Below are positions 4,464 through 10,856 of a stretch of DNA of 13,155 bases, piece after piece (position 1 is the stretch's first letter; the number at the start of each line of letters is the position of its first letter). Made by a program: the position numbers and the translations under genes. The DNA is from Clostridia bacterium. Its GTDB lineage: Bacteria > Bacillota > Clostridia > Oscillospirales > CAG-272. The notes under the pieces were generated by a model that was not told the DNA's origin, searched no databases, and saw only the letters and a program-made list of their open reading frames with translations. The DNA is taken from NCBI GenBank assembly GCA_900768535.1, contig CAAGDE010000003.1, forward strand, positions 1 to 13,155, in the 5' to 3' direction.

Positions 4464-5615
4464 TTACTTTTTTCCCTGACCGAAGATTTTGCGGAAGAAC
4501 TGCTTGTGCTTGGCGTAGTTGACCTCGCCGCAGGCGTCCGCGAATGCGCGCATGGCTTCCTTCTGCTTGTCGTTGAGCCCCTTCGGGATCTCCACGGTCA
4601 CGCGGAAGATCAGGTCGCCGCGGCGGGTGCTGTTGACATAGGGGATTCCCTTGCCCCGCACCGTAAAGACCGTTCCGTTCTGCGTGCCCTCCGGAATGGT
4701 GTAGGGGATATCGCCGTCCAGCGTGGGAACCTTGATCTCCGCACCGAGGGTCGCTTCGGGGATTGTCAGCGGGATCTCGCAGAGCAGGTTGTAGCCGTCC
4801 CGCTCGAAGAAGCTGTGCTTGCGGACGCCGACCGTGATGATCAGGTCGCCCGCCGGACCGCCGTTCCTGCCGTCACAGCCCTGTCCGCGCAGGGCAATGC
4901 GTTCGCCGTTGTCGATTCCCGCGGGAATGGAGACGGTCAGACGCTTGGTCTCGCGGATCATTCCGCTTCCGCGGCACTTTGCGCAGGGCGTTTTGATGAT
5001 CTTTCCCGTGCCATGGCACGCCTCGCAGGTGCCGGTGGTCTGGAAGGACATTCCGCCCATCCGCTGGACGCGCCGCACCTGACCCGATCCGCCGCAGGCA
5101 CTGCAGGTCTGCGGGGTCTCGCCGTTCGCCGCGCCGGTCCCGCGACAGTCCGGGCAGCGGCAGATGCGGTTGTAGGAGACGTCCTTCTTCACGCCCGCCG
5201 CCGCTTCCTCAAACGTCACGGTTACATTCAGGGCAATGTCCTCTCCCTGCTGGGGACCCGTGCGCCGCTGTCTGGAGCCGCCTCCGAACGCGCCGCCGAA
5301 CATCCCGCCCAATATGTCGCCCAGGTCGAAGTCCTCAAAGCCGCCGAACCCGCCGAATCCGCCTCCGGCTCCTCCGCCCATGGACGGGTCAAACGCCGCA
5401 TGACCGTACTGGTCGTACTTCGCGCGCTTATCCGCATCGGAGAGGACAGCATAGGCTTCGTTCGCTTCCTTGAATTTCTCTTCGGCAACCTTGTCCCCCG
5501 GATTGGCGTCCGGATGGTACTTCTTCGCCAGCTGATAATATGCTTTCTTGATGGTCCCGGCGTCGGCGCCCTTGTCAACACCCAGCACCTCGTAATAATC
5601 TCTTTTCTCTGCCAT
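4464..5615 (-). CDS. dnaJ: Chaperone DnaJ (Hsp40)
   Basis: A full-length 383-residue co-chaperone that delivers unfolded proteins to DnaK and stimulates its ATPase. The J domain is at residues 1-70 with the essential HPD at 34-36. A Gly/Phe-rich linker follows (GGGFGGFGGFEDF). Then come four zinc-binding CxxCxGxG repeats: CPDCRGTG, CSACGGSG, CEACHGTG and CAKCRGSG. The two C-terminal beta domains close the protein. The start at 5615 (MAEKRDYYEVLG) is preceded by AAGGAG with 6 nt spacing; the frame is open 13 codons further upstream only because it reads the end of a palindromic repeat. It is the last gene of the heat-shock operon, separated from dnaK by about 270 bp of paired repeats, which may lower its expression relative to dnaK. 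Confidence 0.98.
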   Translation of the reverse strand: MAEKRDYYEVLGVDKGADAGTIKKAYYQLAKKYHPDANPGDKVAEEKFKEANEAYAVLSDADKRAKYDQYGHAAFDPSMGGGAGGGFGGFGGFEDFDLGDILGGMFGGAFGGGSRQRRTGPQQGEDIALNVTVTFEEAAAGVKKDVSYNRICRCPDCRGTGAANGETPQTCSACGGSGQVRRVQRMGGMSFQTTGTCEACHGTGKIIKTPCAKCRGSGMIRETKRLTVSIPAGIDNGERIALRGQGCDGRNGGPAGDLIITVGVRKHSFFERDGYNLLCEIPLTIPEATLGAEIKVPTLDGDIPYTIPEGTQNGTVFTVRGKGIPYVNSTRRGDLIFRVTVEIPKGLNDKQKEAMRAFADACGEVNYAKHKQFFRKIFGQGKK

Positions 5616-5632
5616 CCTTTGCTCCTTGTGTA

Positions 5633-5709
5633 AGACCTTGGGACGCTGTCCCAAACCCTGCTTAAGGAACTTCTTGGAAGAAGTTCCTTAAGAATCCTCA
5701 AGAACTTTC
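5633..5709 (-). repeat. Left arm of palindromic intergenic repeat (copy 2)
   Basis: The arm begins AGACCTTGGGACGCTGTCCC, with the hairpin TTGGGAC-gct-GTCCCAA (5638-5654). A perfect 15-bp stem with a two-base loop follows (5661-5675 with 5678-5692), and then AATCCTCAAGAACTTTC. In reverse orientation it matches the right arm at 5793-5866 in layout. It ends 6 nt before the dnaJ ribosome-binding site, so every dnaJ transcript from the operon promoter carries these hairpins in front of the start codon. Confidence 0.85.
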
Positions 5710-5792
5710 AATAAGGGGGTGGGTTTTCTGCCTGTCGGTTACGAAAAAATTCCGCACACCGAAAGAGTGCAACCGATCACCCCTACCTGTCG
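5710..5792. other. Variable core between the paired repeat arms
   Basis: About 80 bp between the two arms. It is itself partly inverted: TCGGTT against AACCGA and, inside, GCAC against GTGC. No ribosome-binding site with a frame and no convincing promoter for dnaJ were found here on the minus strand. Confidence 0.5.
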
Positions 5793-5866
5793 AGTTCTTC
5801 GGGTTCTCAGGGGGCTTCTCCGAAAGAAGCCCCCTGAGCGGGGTTTGGGGCAGCGCCCCAAGGTCT
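5793..5866 (+). repeat. Right arm of palindromic intergenic repeat (copy 3)
   Basis: A 14-bp stem (5806-5819 with 5825-5838) with the loop CCGAA is followed by TTGGGGC-agc-GCCCCAA (5845-5861), ending AAGGTCT at 5866. The loop CCGAA and the second hairpin are shared with copy 1. The first stem has changed on both sides (CAGGGGGCTTCT here, TAGAACCTTCT in copy 1), so pairing is preserved. It lies about 20 nt after the dnaK stop codon. Confidence 0.85.
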
Positions 5867-5885
5867 TTCTCTCCCGTCCGTGCGG

Positions 5886-7724
5886 TTACTGGTTGTTGGA
5901 GTGATCCTCGTAGTTGGCGTTGTAGTAGGTGCCGTCGCTGCCGCCGTTTCCTTCGCTGCCGCCCATGTTCGGGTCAGCGCCCTGCGCGCCTGCCTGCTGG
6001 CTGTACAGCTTTTCGGAGATCTTGTAGAACGCCTTTTCCACCGCCTCGGTATCCGCCTTGATCGCCTCGGTATCGTTGCCCTTGAGGGTCTCGCGGAGCT
6101 TCTCGATGGCGTCCTTGACGGTCTGCGCATCGGAGGGATCCGCCTTGTCGCCCAGGTCGCTCAGCGTCTTTTCGCTCTGGAAGATCATGCTTTCGGCGCG
6201 GTTGCGCACGTCAACGGCTTCCTTTTCCTTCTTATCCTGCTCGGCGAACTTCTCCGCATCCTTCACGGCGCGGTCGATGTCCTCCTTGCTCATGTTGGTG
6301 GAGGAGGTGATGGTGATGTGCTGTTCCTTGCCGGTGCCCTTGTCCTTTGCGGTGACGTTTACGATGCCGTTTGCGTCGATATCAAAGGTGACCTCAATCT
6401 GCGGCACGCCGCGGGGAGCGGGGGTGATGCCGTCCAGGATGAAGCGACCCAGCGTGGTGTTGTGCGCCGCCATTTCGCGCTCGCCCTGCAGCACGTGGAT
6501 TTCCACCGAGGTCTGACCGTCCGCCGCAGTGGAGTAGACCTGGCTCTTCTTGACCGGGATGGTGGTGTTCCGGTCGATGATCCGGTTGAACACGCCGCCC
6601 AGCGTCTCAATGCCCAGGGACAGCGGCGTGACATCCAGCAGCAGCAGATCCTTGACCTCGCCGCCCAGAACGCCGCCTTGGATTGCCGCACCGATTGCAA
6701 CGCACTCATCGGGGTTGATGCCCTTGAAGGGATCCTTGCCGATGAACTTCTTCACGGCATCCTGCACCGCCGGGATTCTTGTGGAGCCGCCGACCAGCAG
6801 GACCTTGTCGATCTGATTCACATTCAGACCCGCGTCTGCCAGCGCCTTCTTGGTCGGAACCATCGTGCGCTCGACCAGGTCAGCGGTGATGCGGTCGAAT
6901 TCGGCTCTGGTCAGGGTCGCCTCAAAGTGGAGCGGTCCGTCCGCCGTTGCGGTGATGAAGGGCAGGTTGATGCTGGTGCTGGTCATGCCGGACAGCTCGA
7001 TCTTTGCCTTTTCCGCCGCGTCACGCAGTCTCTGCAGGACCATTTTGTCCTTCCGCAGATCGATGCCGTGCTCCCGCTGGAAGCGGTCCGCCATCCAGTC
7101 GATGACTCTCTGGTCGAAGTCGTCGCCGCCGAGATGCGTGTCGCCGTTGGTGGCAAGCACCTCAAACACGCCGTCCGAGATCTCCAGAAGCGAGACATCG
7201 AACGTACCGCCGCCGAGGTCGAAGACCATGATCTTCTGATTCTCTTCCTTATCCATGCCGTAGGCAAGCGCCGCCGCGGTCGGCTCGTTGATGATCCGGA
7301 GCACCTCCAGACCCGCGATCTTGCCGGCGTCCTTGGTTGCCTGACGCTGTGCGTCCGAGAAATACGCCGGAACGGTGATGACCGCCTGGCTGACTGTGGT
7401 TCCCAGGTAAGCCTCCGCGTCCGCCTTCAGCTTCTGCAGAATCATTGCGGAAATTTCCTGCGGGGTGTAGGACTTGCCGTCAATTTCCTTCTTGTAGGTG
7501 GTGCCCATCTGCCGCTTGATCGAAATGATCGTGCGGTCGGGGTTGGTGATCGCCTGCCTTTTTGCGACCTGACCGACCATTCTCTCTCCGGTCTTGGAGA
7601 ATGCCACGACAGACGGCGTGGTGCGCGCGCCTTCGGGGTTCGGAATCACGATGGGCTCACTGCCCTCGTAAACCGCCACACAGGAGTTGGTTGTACCCAA
7701 ATCAATACCGATAATCTTTCCCAT
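5886..7724 (-). CDS. dnaK: Chaperone DnaK (Hsp70)
   Basis: The ATP-dependent Hsp70 chaperone, 612 residues. The nucleotide-binding domain opens with IIGIDLGTTNSCVAV, and has INEPTAAALAYG near residue 140 and DLGGGTFDVS near 165. The linker DLLLLDVTPLSLGIETLGG leads into the substrate-binding domain, and the end is the usual disordered Gly/Asn/Gln-rich tail. The stretch SIKRQMGTTYKK...GKSYTPQEIS lacks the insertion of some 24 residues seen in Gram-negative DnaK, which supports a Firmicute origin. The start at 7724 (MGKIIG) is chosen because GGAGG lies 8 nt upstream; an in-frame ATG at 7730 is only 2 nt from it. It is the third gene of the CIRCE-controlled operon, 38 nt after grpE. Confidence 0.98.
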   Translation of the reverse strand: MGKIIGIDLGTTNSCVAVYEGSEPIVIPNPEGARTTPSVVAFSKTGERMVGQVAKRQAITNPDRTIISIKRQMGTTYKKEIDGKSYTPQEISAMILQKLKADAEAYLGTTVSQAVITVPAYFSDAQRQATKDAGKIAGLEVLRIINEPTAAALAYGMDKEENQKIMVFDLGGGTFDVSLLEISDGVFEVLATNGDTHLGGDDFDQRVIDWMADRFQREHGIDLRKDKMVLQRLRDAAEKAKIELSGMTSTSINLPFITATADGPLHFEATLTRAEFDRITADLVERTMVPTKKALADAGLNVNQIDKVLLVGGSTRIPAVQDAVKKFIGKDPFKGINPDECVAIGAAIQGGVLGGEVKDLLLLDVTPLSLGIETLGGVFNRIIDRNTTIPVKKSQVYSTAADGQTSVEIHVLQGEREMAAHNTTLGRFILDGITPAPRGVPQIEVTFDIDANGIVNVTAKDKGTGKEQHITITSSTNMSKEDIDRAVKDAEKFAEQDKKEKEAVDVRNRAESMIFQSEKTLSDLGDKADPSDAQTVKDAIEKLRETLKGNDTEAIKADTEAVEKAFYKISEKLYSQQAGAQGADPNMGGSEGNGGSDGTYYNANYEDHSNNQ

Positions 7725-7762
7725 AATCATTACCTCCGTATCTTCCGATACCTGTCTATCAT

Positions 7763-8326
7763 TTAGTTTGCCACTTTGACCATGGCGTAACGAATTATCT
7801 TACCGTCCTTTTGGTATCCCTTCTGGAACACCTCAACGATTGCTGACTCCCCCAGGCTGTCATCCTCGACGTGCATGACTGCGTTGTGCAGATTGGGGTC
7901 GAAGCGGTCGGTTTCCACCTCGGTGATGCCGAGCTTTTCAAGCGCCGCCCGGAATTCCTTCAGGGTCATTTCCACGCCCTTCTTCAGCCCCTCCAGCTGA
8001 TCGCAGGTTTCCGCCCGCTCCAGGTCGTCGAGCACCGGGAGCAGCTGCTTTATGCAGTCGCTGTACGCGTCCGCGTAAATGCCTTCCTTTTCCTTTGCGC
8101 TCCGCTTGCGGAAGTTGTCGTATTCCGCCATCATGCGCAGATATTTGTCCTTTTCCTCCGTCGCGTCACCCCGGAGCGTTTCCAGCTGCTTTTTCAGCTC
8201 CGCGACCTCATTTTCCGCTTTCTTCAGACGCTTTTTGACGTCCTTTTCCTTGCTTTCCGGCTTCACGGGGTCTGCCTGCGGCGTTTCCTTTTCCGCCACG
8301 GGCGTGCCCTCCTTTTCTTTATCCAT
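7763..8326 (-). CDS. grpE: Nucleotide exchange factor GrpE
   Basis: A 187-residue GrpE, which releases ADP from DnaK and so resets the chaperone cycle. A charged, variable N-terminus leads into a long coiled coil (about residues 28-75, rich in K and E), then the helical dimer region and the C-terminal beta domain ending with VEVFQKGYQKDGKIIRYAMV, the family signature. The start at 8326 (MDKEKEG) is preceded by AAGGAG with 9 nt spacing; an earlier ATG at 8335 directly touches that site and is unlikely. The first 8 bases overlap the end of hrcA (ATGGATAA), which suggests translational coupling. Confidence 0.96.
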   Translation of the reverse strand: MDKEKEGTPVAEKETPQADPVKPESKEKDVKKRLKKAENEVAELKKQLETLRGDATEEKDKYLRMMAEYDNFRKRSAKEKEGIYADAYSDCIKQLLPVLDDLERAETCDQLEGLKKGVEMTLKEFRAALEKLGITEVETDRFDPNLHNAVMHVEDDSLGESAIVEVFQKGYQKDGKIIRYAMVKVAN

Positions 8327-9389
8327 CGGTCGCATCTCCTTCGTTTGTTTGTTTCGGGGACCGGATGATGTCCTCGATGTTTCCGCTCAGCCCCTGCAGC
8401 GTGGCAAGCACCTTGGCGTAATCCATCCGCCGCGGTCCCAGCACGCCGATGGCGCCCAGCGTCTTTCCGTCCTTGACAATCGGCTTGAAGACCAGCGCGG
8501 AGTTGTTCATGACCTCCACCCGGCTCTCCGACCCGATCAGAACATTGATGTCGTCGCCGTCCTGACTGCGGGAAACCAGGTCGAGGATGTCCTCTTTTTT
8601 CTCCAGCGCGCCCAGCAGCTCCTGGAACTGTCCGCGGTCGCTGTATTCGGGGTACCGGAGCAGCTGGTTGATGCCGCTGACCTTCATCTCTCCGGCATCG
8701 GCTTCGCGCAGCAGCTCATAGACGAGCTTGACGGTCGGCGATGCCAGCGGTGCATCCGCGCCGAGCTCGTTTTCCATCTCCATGATGGTGGAGAGGGTGA
8801 TGCGGTCGGCGCCGAGCCCCGGCAGATAGCGGTTCAGAACATCGGTCAGACGCTGAACGCTCTCCTTCGTGACGGGGACGGACGGGCGGATGTGCTTGGT
8901 CCGGACGCTCCCGGTCGAGAGCACCGCAACCAGGATGAAGTGGTCGCTTTCCAGGAAAATCCCCTCAAACTTTGTCACCGTCAGCGAATTCAGCTTCGGG
9001 CGCACCGCAAAGCCGGTGTAGTTCGTCAGCGAGGACGCCAGGTTGGAGGCTGCCGTCAGGATCTGATCCAGCTCTCCCATTTTGACGCGCAGGAGGTGAT
9101 TGATCTGTGCCACCTCCGCGGCGGTCATGGCGTAATGCTCCAGAAGGGAGTTGACGTAGAAGCGGTAGCCGAGCTCGCTTGGCACCCGCCCCGCCGAGGC
9201 GTGGGGCTGTTCGAGATACCCCATCTCCTCCAGCTCCGCCATCTCATTGCGGACGGTCGCCGCCGAGCATCCGAGCTGACCGCTCTGGAGCACCGCCTTG
9301 GACCCGACCGGTTCGCCGCCTTCAATGTGCGCGTCCACAATTGCCTTGAGGATCTGCTTTTTCCGCTCGCTCAACTCATTCGGCTCCAT
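8319..9389 (-). CDS. hrcA: Heat-inducible transcription repressor HrcA
   Basis: The repressor of the operon it heads; it binds CIRCE and loses activity when GroEL is occupied by unfolded proteins. The protein has 356 residues, the usual length. The N-terminal winged helix is clear (LSERKKQILKAIVDAHIEGG, then SAATVRNEMAELEEMGYLEQ), followed by the family motif PHASAGRVPSELGYRFYV and the C-terminal GAF-like domain with IGVLGPRRMDY near the end. The ATG at 9389 is preceded by GGAAGGAG at 9 nt; a GTG one codon earlier (9392) is equally possible at 6 nt. A perfect CIRCE lies about 35 nt upstream, so the operon is autoregulated. Confidence 0.97.
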   Translation of the reverse strand: MEPNELSERKKQILKAIVDAHIEGGEPVGSKAVLQSGQLGCSAATVRNEMAELEEMGYLEQPHASAGRVPSELGYRFYVNSLLEHYAMTAAEVAQINHLLRVKMGELDQILTAASNLASSLTNYTGFAVRPKLNSLTVTKFEGIFLESDHFILVAVLSTGSVRTKHIRPSVPVTKESVQRLTDVLNRYLPGLGADRITLSTIMEMENELGADAPLASPTVKLVYELLREADAGEMKVSGINQLLRYPEYSDRGQFQELLGALEKKEDILDLVSRSQDGDDINVLIGSESRVEVMNNSALVFKPIVKDGKTLGAIGVLGPRRMDYAKVLATLQGLSGNIEDIIRSPKQTNEGDATDG

Positions 9390-9423
9390 CACCGGTCACT
9401 CCTTCCTTTGAAATCGGGATCTT

Positions 9424-9450
9424 TTAGCACTCTACGCCGTCGAGTGCTAA
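9424..9450. promoter_or_regulatory. CIRCE operator (HrcA binding site)
   Basis: TTAGCACTC (9424-9432), nine bases, GAGTGCTAA (9442-9450): an exact match to the CIRCE consensus TTAGCACTC-N9-GAGTGCTAA. It lies about 5 to 31 nt after the predicted transcription start, so bound HrcA would block the polymerase at the promoter. Confidence 0.98.
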
Positions 9451-9461
9451 CCGATGAGACT

Positions 9462-9490
9462 AATGTACCACTTTTTCATCGCTTTGTCAA
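9462..9490 (-). promoter_or_regulatory. Sigma-A promoter of the hrcA operon
   Basis: TTGACA (9485-9490) and TACATT (9462-9467) on the minus strand with a 17-bp spacer. The predicted start is near 9455, directly before the CIRCE. Confidence 0.85.
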
Positions 9491-9545
9491 GGGGATTCGC
9501 AAATTTTATTGTGAACTTTTTGTAAACATCGCGCCGGAGTGCTAA

Positions 9546-9911
9546 AATCGGGCAAGAAACACCGGATCGGACGCCATTTTCGGACGCTTTCCCCGCCACC
9601 CCCGTGTCGGACGGCGCGTATATATAATGTAACAACAAGCGCGGGAGGAAAAGCAAAATGCCGTATCAGATAGTTTCGCTGAACTATATTTCCAACCGAG
9701 CAAATTACGTACTACGTCCGCCTCACCCACCGTGTCATCTCAGAGCAAATGACTTCGTCATAGCGGCACACCGGGTGTAAGGGCGAGCGATGCAACCAAA
9801 CAGCGCCGCACAGCGAACCCCGTCCCCCAGACGGGGCGCCAGCAGGCGGGATCTCTGTTGCTTGAACGTACCGCAATAACGCATTCCGCCCGCACCGTTC
9901 CCCGACCGAAA
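9546..9911. other. Structured intergenic stretch between rpmF terminator and hrcA promoter
   Basis: About 370 bp with no recognised gene. It contains a possible 40-codon ORF at 9658-9780 and several self-complementary pieces, such as ATGAC-ttc-GTCAT near 9749-9761 and CCCCGTC-cccca-GACGGGG near 9820-9838. There is no good sigma-A promoter on either strand; TATAAT at 9623-9628 has no matching -35 box. It could be a dispersed repeat or a decayed gene. Confidence 0.4.
9658..9780 (+). CDS. Possible 40-residue ORF of unknown function
   Basis: The frame starts with ATG 8 nt after GGGAGGA, an unusually good ribosome-binding site, and ends with TAA. The peptide begins MPYQIVSLNYISNRANYVLR and ends in ...NDFVIAAHRV. 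It has no membrane segment, no known motif and only one cysteine. The upstream TATAAT (9623-9628) has no -35 partner. The second half lies in a stretch with hairpins that may be a dispersed repeat, so the frame may be chance. I do not recognise it. Confidence 0.3.
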   Translation: MPYQIVSLNYISNRANYVLRPPHPPCHLRANDFVIAAHRV

Positions 9912-9953
9912 ACAAAAAAGGCACCGCAACCGGAATTGCAGTGCCTTTTTTGT
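9912..9953 (-). terminator. Strong terminator of yceD-rpmF
   Basis: ACAAAAAAGGCAC (9912-9924) pairs with GTGCCTTTTTTGT (9941-9953), 13 bp, with an inner GCAA/TTGC stem. Both strands have a run of six T, so it works in both directions. It lies 4 nt after the rpmF stop codon. Confidence 0.92.
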
Positions 9954-9957
9954 TCTC

Positions 9958-10161
9958 TCATGCCTTCTTTTTGTCGACGGCAATGTCAAGAACCTTTTTG
10001 CCATTGTAAAAGCCGCAAACCTTGCAGACGCAGTGGTTCTTCACGAACGCGTCACAAGCAGGGTTGGAGCACTTTGTCATGCCCGGCATAGAGAGCTTGC
10101 TGTTGTTCGAGCGTCTCTTGTCTCTGCGTGCTTTCGATACCTTTTTCTTCGGTACTGCCAT
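9958..10161 (-). CDS. rpmF: 50S ribosomal protein L32
   Basis: A 67-residue L32, a small protein of the large ribosomal subunit. The N-terminus MAVPKKKVSKARRDKRRSNN is the family hallmark, and the body has a zinc-type cysteine set: CSNPAC, then CVCKVCGFYNGKKV. The first pair is spaced CX4C, whereas the form I know is CPxC (CX2C); a third cysteine at HCVC sits next to the second pair. The ribosome-binding site AGGAGGTG ends 5 nt before the ATG. It follows yceD by 38 nt, in which TGCACG/CGTGCA forms a small hairpin, and both genes share one promoter. The yceD-rpmF pairing is conserved widely in bacteria. Confidence 0.97.
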   Translation of the reverse strand: MAVPKKKVSKARRDKRRSNNSKLSMPGMTKCSNPACDAFVKNHCVCKVCGFYNGKKVLDIAVDKKKA

Positions 10162-10199
10162 ATCTACACCTCCTCTTGCACGGGTTCGTGCATAATTAC

Positions 10200-10724
10200 T
10201 TACTGTTTTTCGGTCCCATCCCTGTCAAGCAGCGTGCCCAGAATCGCCAGCCGGGGATCCGGCTCGTGTTCGGGACAGCCGCATTTGCCGTCCTTTAAGG
10301 ACTTCCCGCACTTCGGGCAAAGCCCCGGACAGTCCGGCGCGCACAGAAACCGCGTGGGAAAATTCAGCAGGATCTCCTCCCGCATGAGCGCGCCGAGATC
10401 AAGCATCCCGTCCGTGATGACGGCATATTCGTCCACGTTTTCCTCCAGCTGCTTTTCGGTGAGCGTGTCCTTCGTTGCCACGGTGCGCTCCAGCGTGACC
10501 GGAAAGTCTCCCTCCACCGGGTCCAGACACCGCGCACAGACGGCTCGGTACGGTACGGTGGCGGTAACCGTCAGACGCATATACCCCGCCCGGTCGGTCA
10601 CTTCCCCCACAATGCGGGCTTCTCCGCTCATCTCGGATAACGCCCCCGGCTCCGGCGGAAGCCGATCGTCTATGGCTATGCGCTCGGTCTCGCCGCGCAG
10701 CATCGGACGCATATCCAATACCAT
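10200..10724 (-). CDS. yceD: DUF177 / YceD family protein
   Basis: A 174-residue member of the DUF177 family, which is almost always encoded directly before rpmF. Family members have been linked to large-subunit rRNA and ribosome formation, but the biochemical activity is not settled. The conserved cysteine pattern is present: CARCLDPV near residues 63-70 and a C-terminal CAPDCPGLCPKCGKSLKDG followed by CGC, the usual metal-site-like tail. The start at 10724 (MVLDMRPML) is chosen because GGGGGGAG lies 8 nt upstream and the consensus promoter is about 45 nt away; the open frame continues upstream to 11123 only by chance. It is the first gene of a two-gene operon with rpmF. Confidence 0.92.
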   Translation of the reverse strand: MVLDMRPMLRGETERIAIDDRLPPEPGALSEMSGEARIVGEVTDRAGYMRLTVTATVPYRAVCARCLDPVEGDFPVTLERTVATKDTLTEKQLEENVDEYAVITDGMLDLGALMREEILLNFPTRFLCAPDCPGLCPKCGKSLKDGKCGCPEHEPDPRLAILGTLLDRDGTEKQ

Positions 10725-10766
10725 ATCCTCTACTCCCCCCGCCTGACATAAAATGCGACACCATAT

Positions 10767-10795
10767 ATTATACCGCGTTTTCCCCCGTTTGTCAA
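10767..10795 (-). promoter_or_regulatory. Consensus sigma-A promoter of yceD-rpmF
   Basis: TTGACA (10790-10795), 17 bp, TATAAT (10767-10772) on the minus strand, a perfect match. The flanking block TTTTTTACGAAAAGGGG upstream of the -35 box is nearly identical to that of the antitoxin promoters in the array at 3506-4390. Confidence 0.9.
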
Positions 10796-10821
10796 CCCCT
10801 TTTCGTAAAAAATCCGGGGGA

Positions 10822-10856
10822 AGACCTTGGGACGCTGCCCCAAACCCCCAAGGTCT
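10822..10856 (-). repeat. Collapsed remnant of the palindromic intergenic repeat (copy 4)
   Basis: AGACCTTGGG at one end and CCCAAGGTCT at the other, with only about 15 bp between them (GACGCTGCCCCAAAC-like). This looks like a pair of arms whose inside was deleted. Its last bases overlap the stop codon of the PBP gene (TAG at 10855-10857). On the minus strand the hairpin is followed after some 10 nt by TTTTTT, so it might also end the PBP transcript. Confidence 0.65.

Noticed and set aside
4320..5633. Plus-strand open frame of 437 codons opposite dnaJ
   Set aside because: It begins inside repeat unit D and runs antisense to a clear dnaJ; the composition is that of an antisense frame.
5880..7766. 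Long plus-strand open frame of 628 codons opposite dnaK
   Set aside because: It is a shadow of the dnaK coding bias, a well-known artefact of GC-rich dnaK genes. It has no plausible ribosome site and no family resemblance.
8079..9545. Plus-strand open frame of 488 codons opposite grpE and hrcA
   Set aside because: It crosses two real genes, the CIRCE and the hrcA promoter, and shows no domain.
9600..9628. Sigma-A promoter for the 40-codon ORF
   Set aside because: TATAAT is present at 9623-9628, but no acceptable -35 box or extended -10 was found.
9712..10004. Overlapping minus-strand frames of 67-89 codons downstream of rpmF
   Set aside because: They overlap the rpmF terminator and each other in different frames and have no ribosome site with a suitable start.
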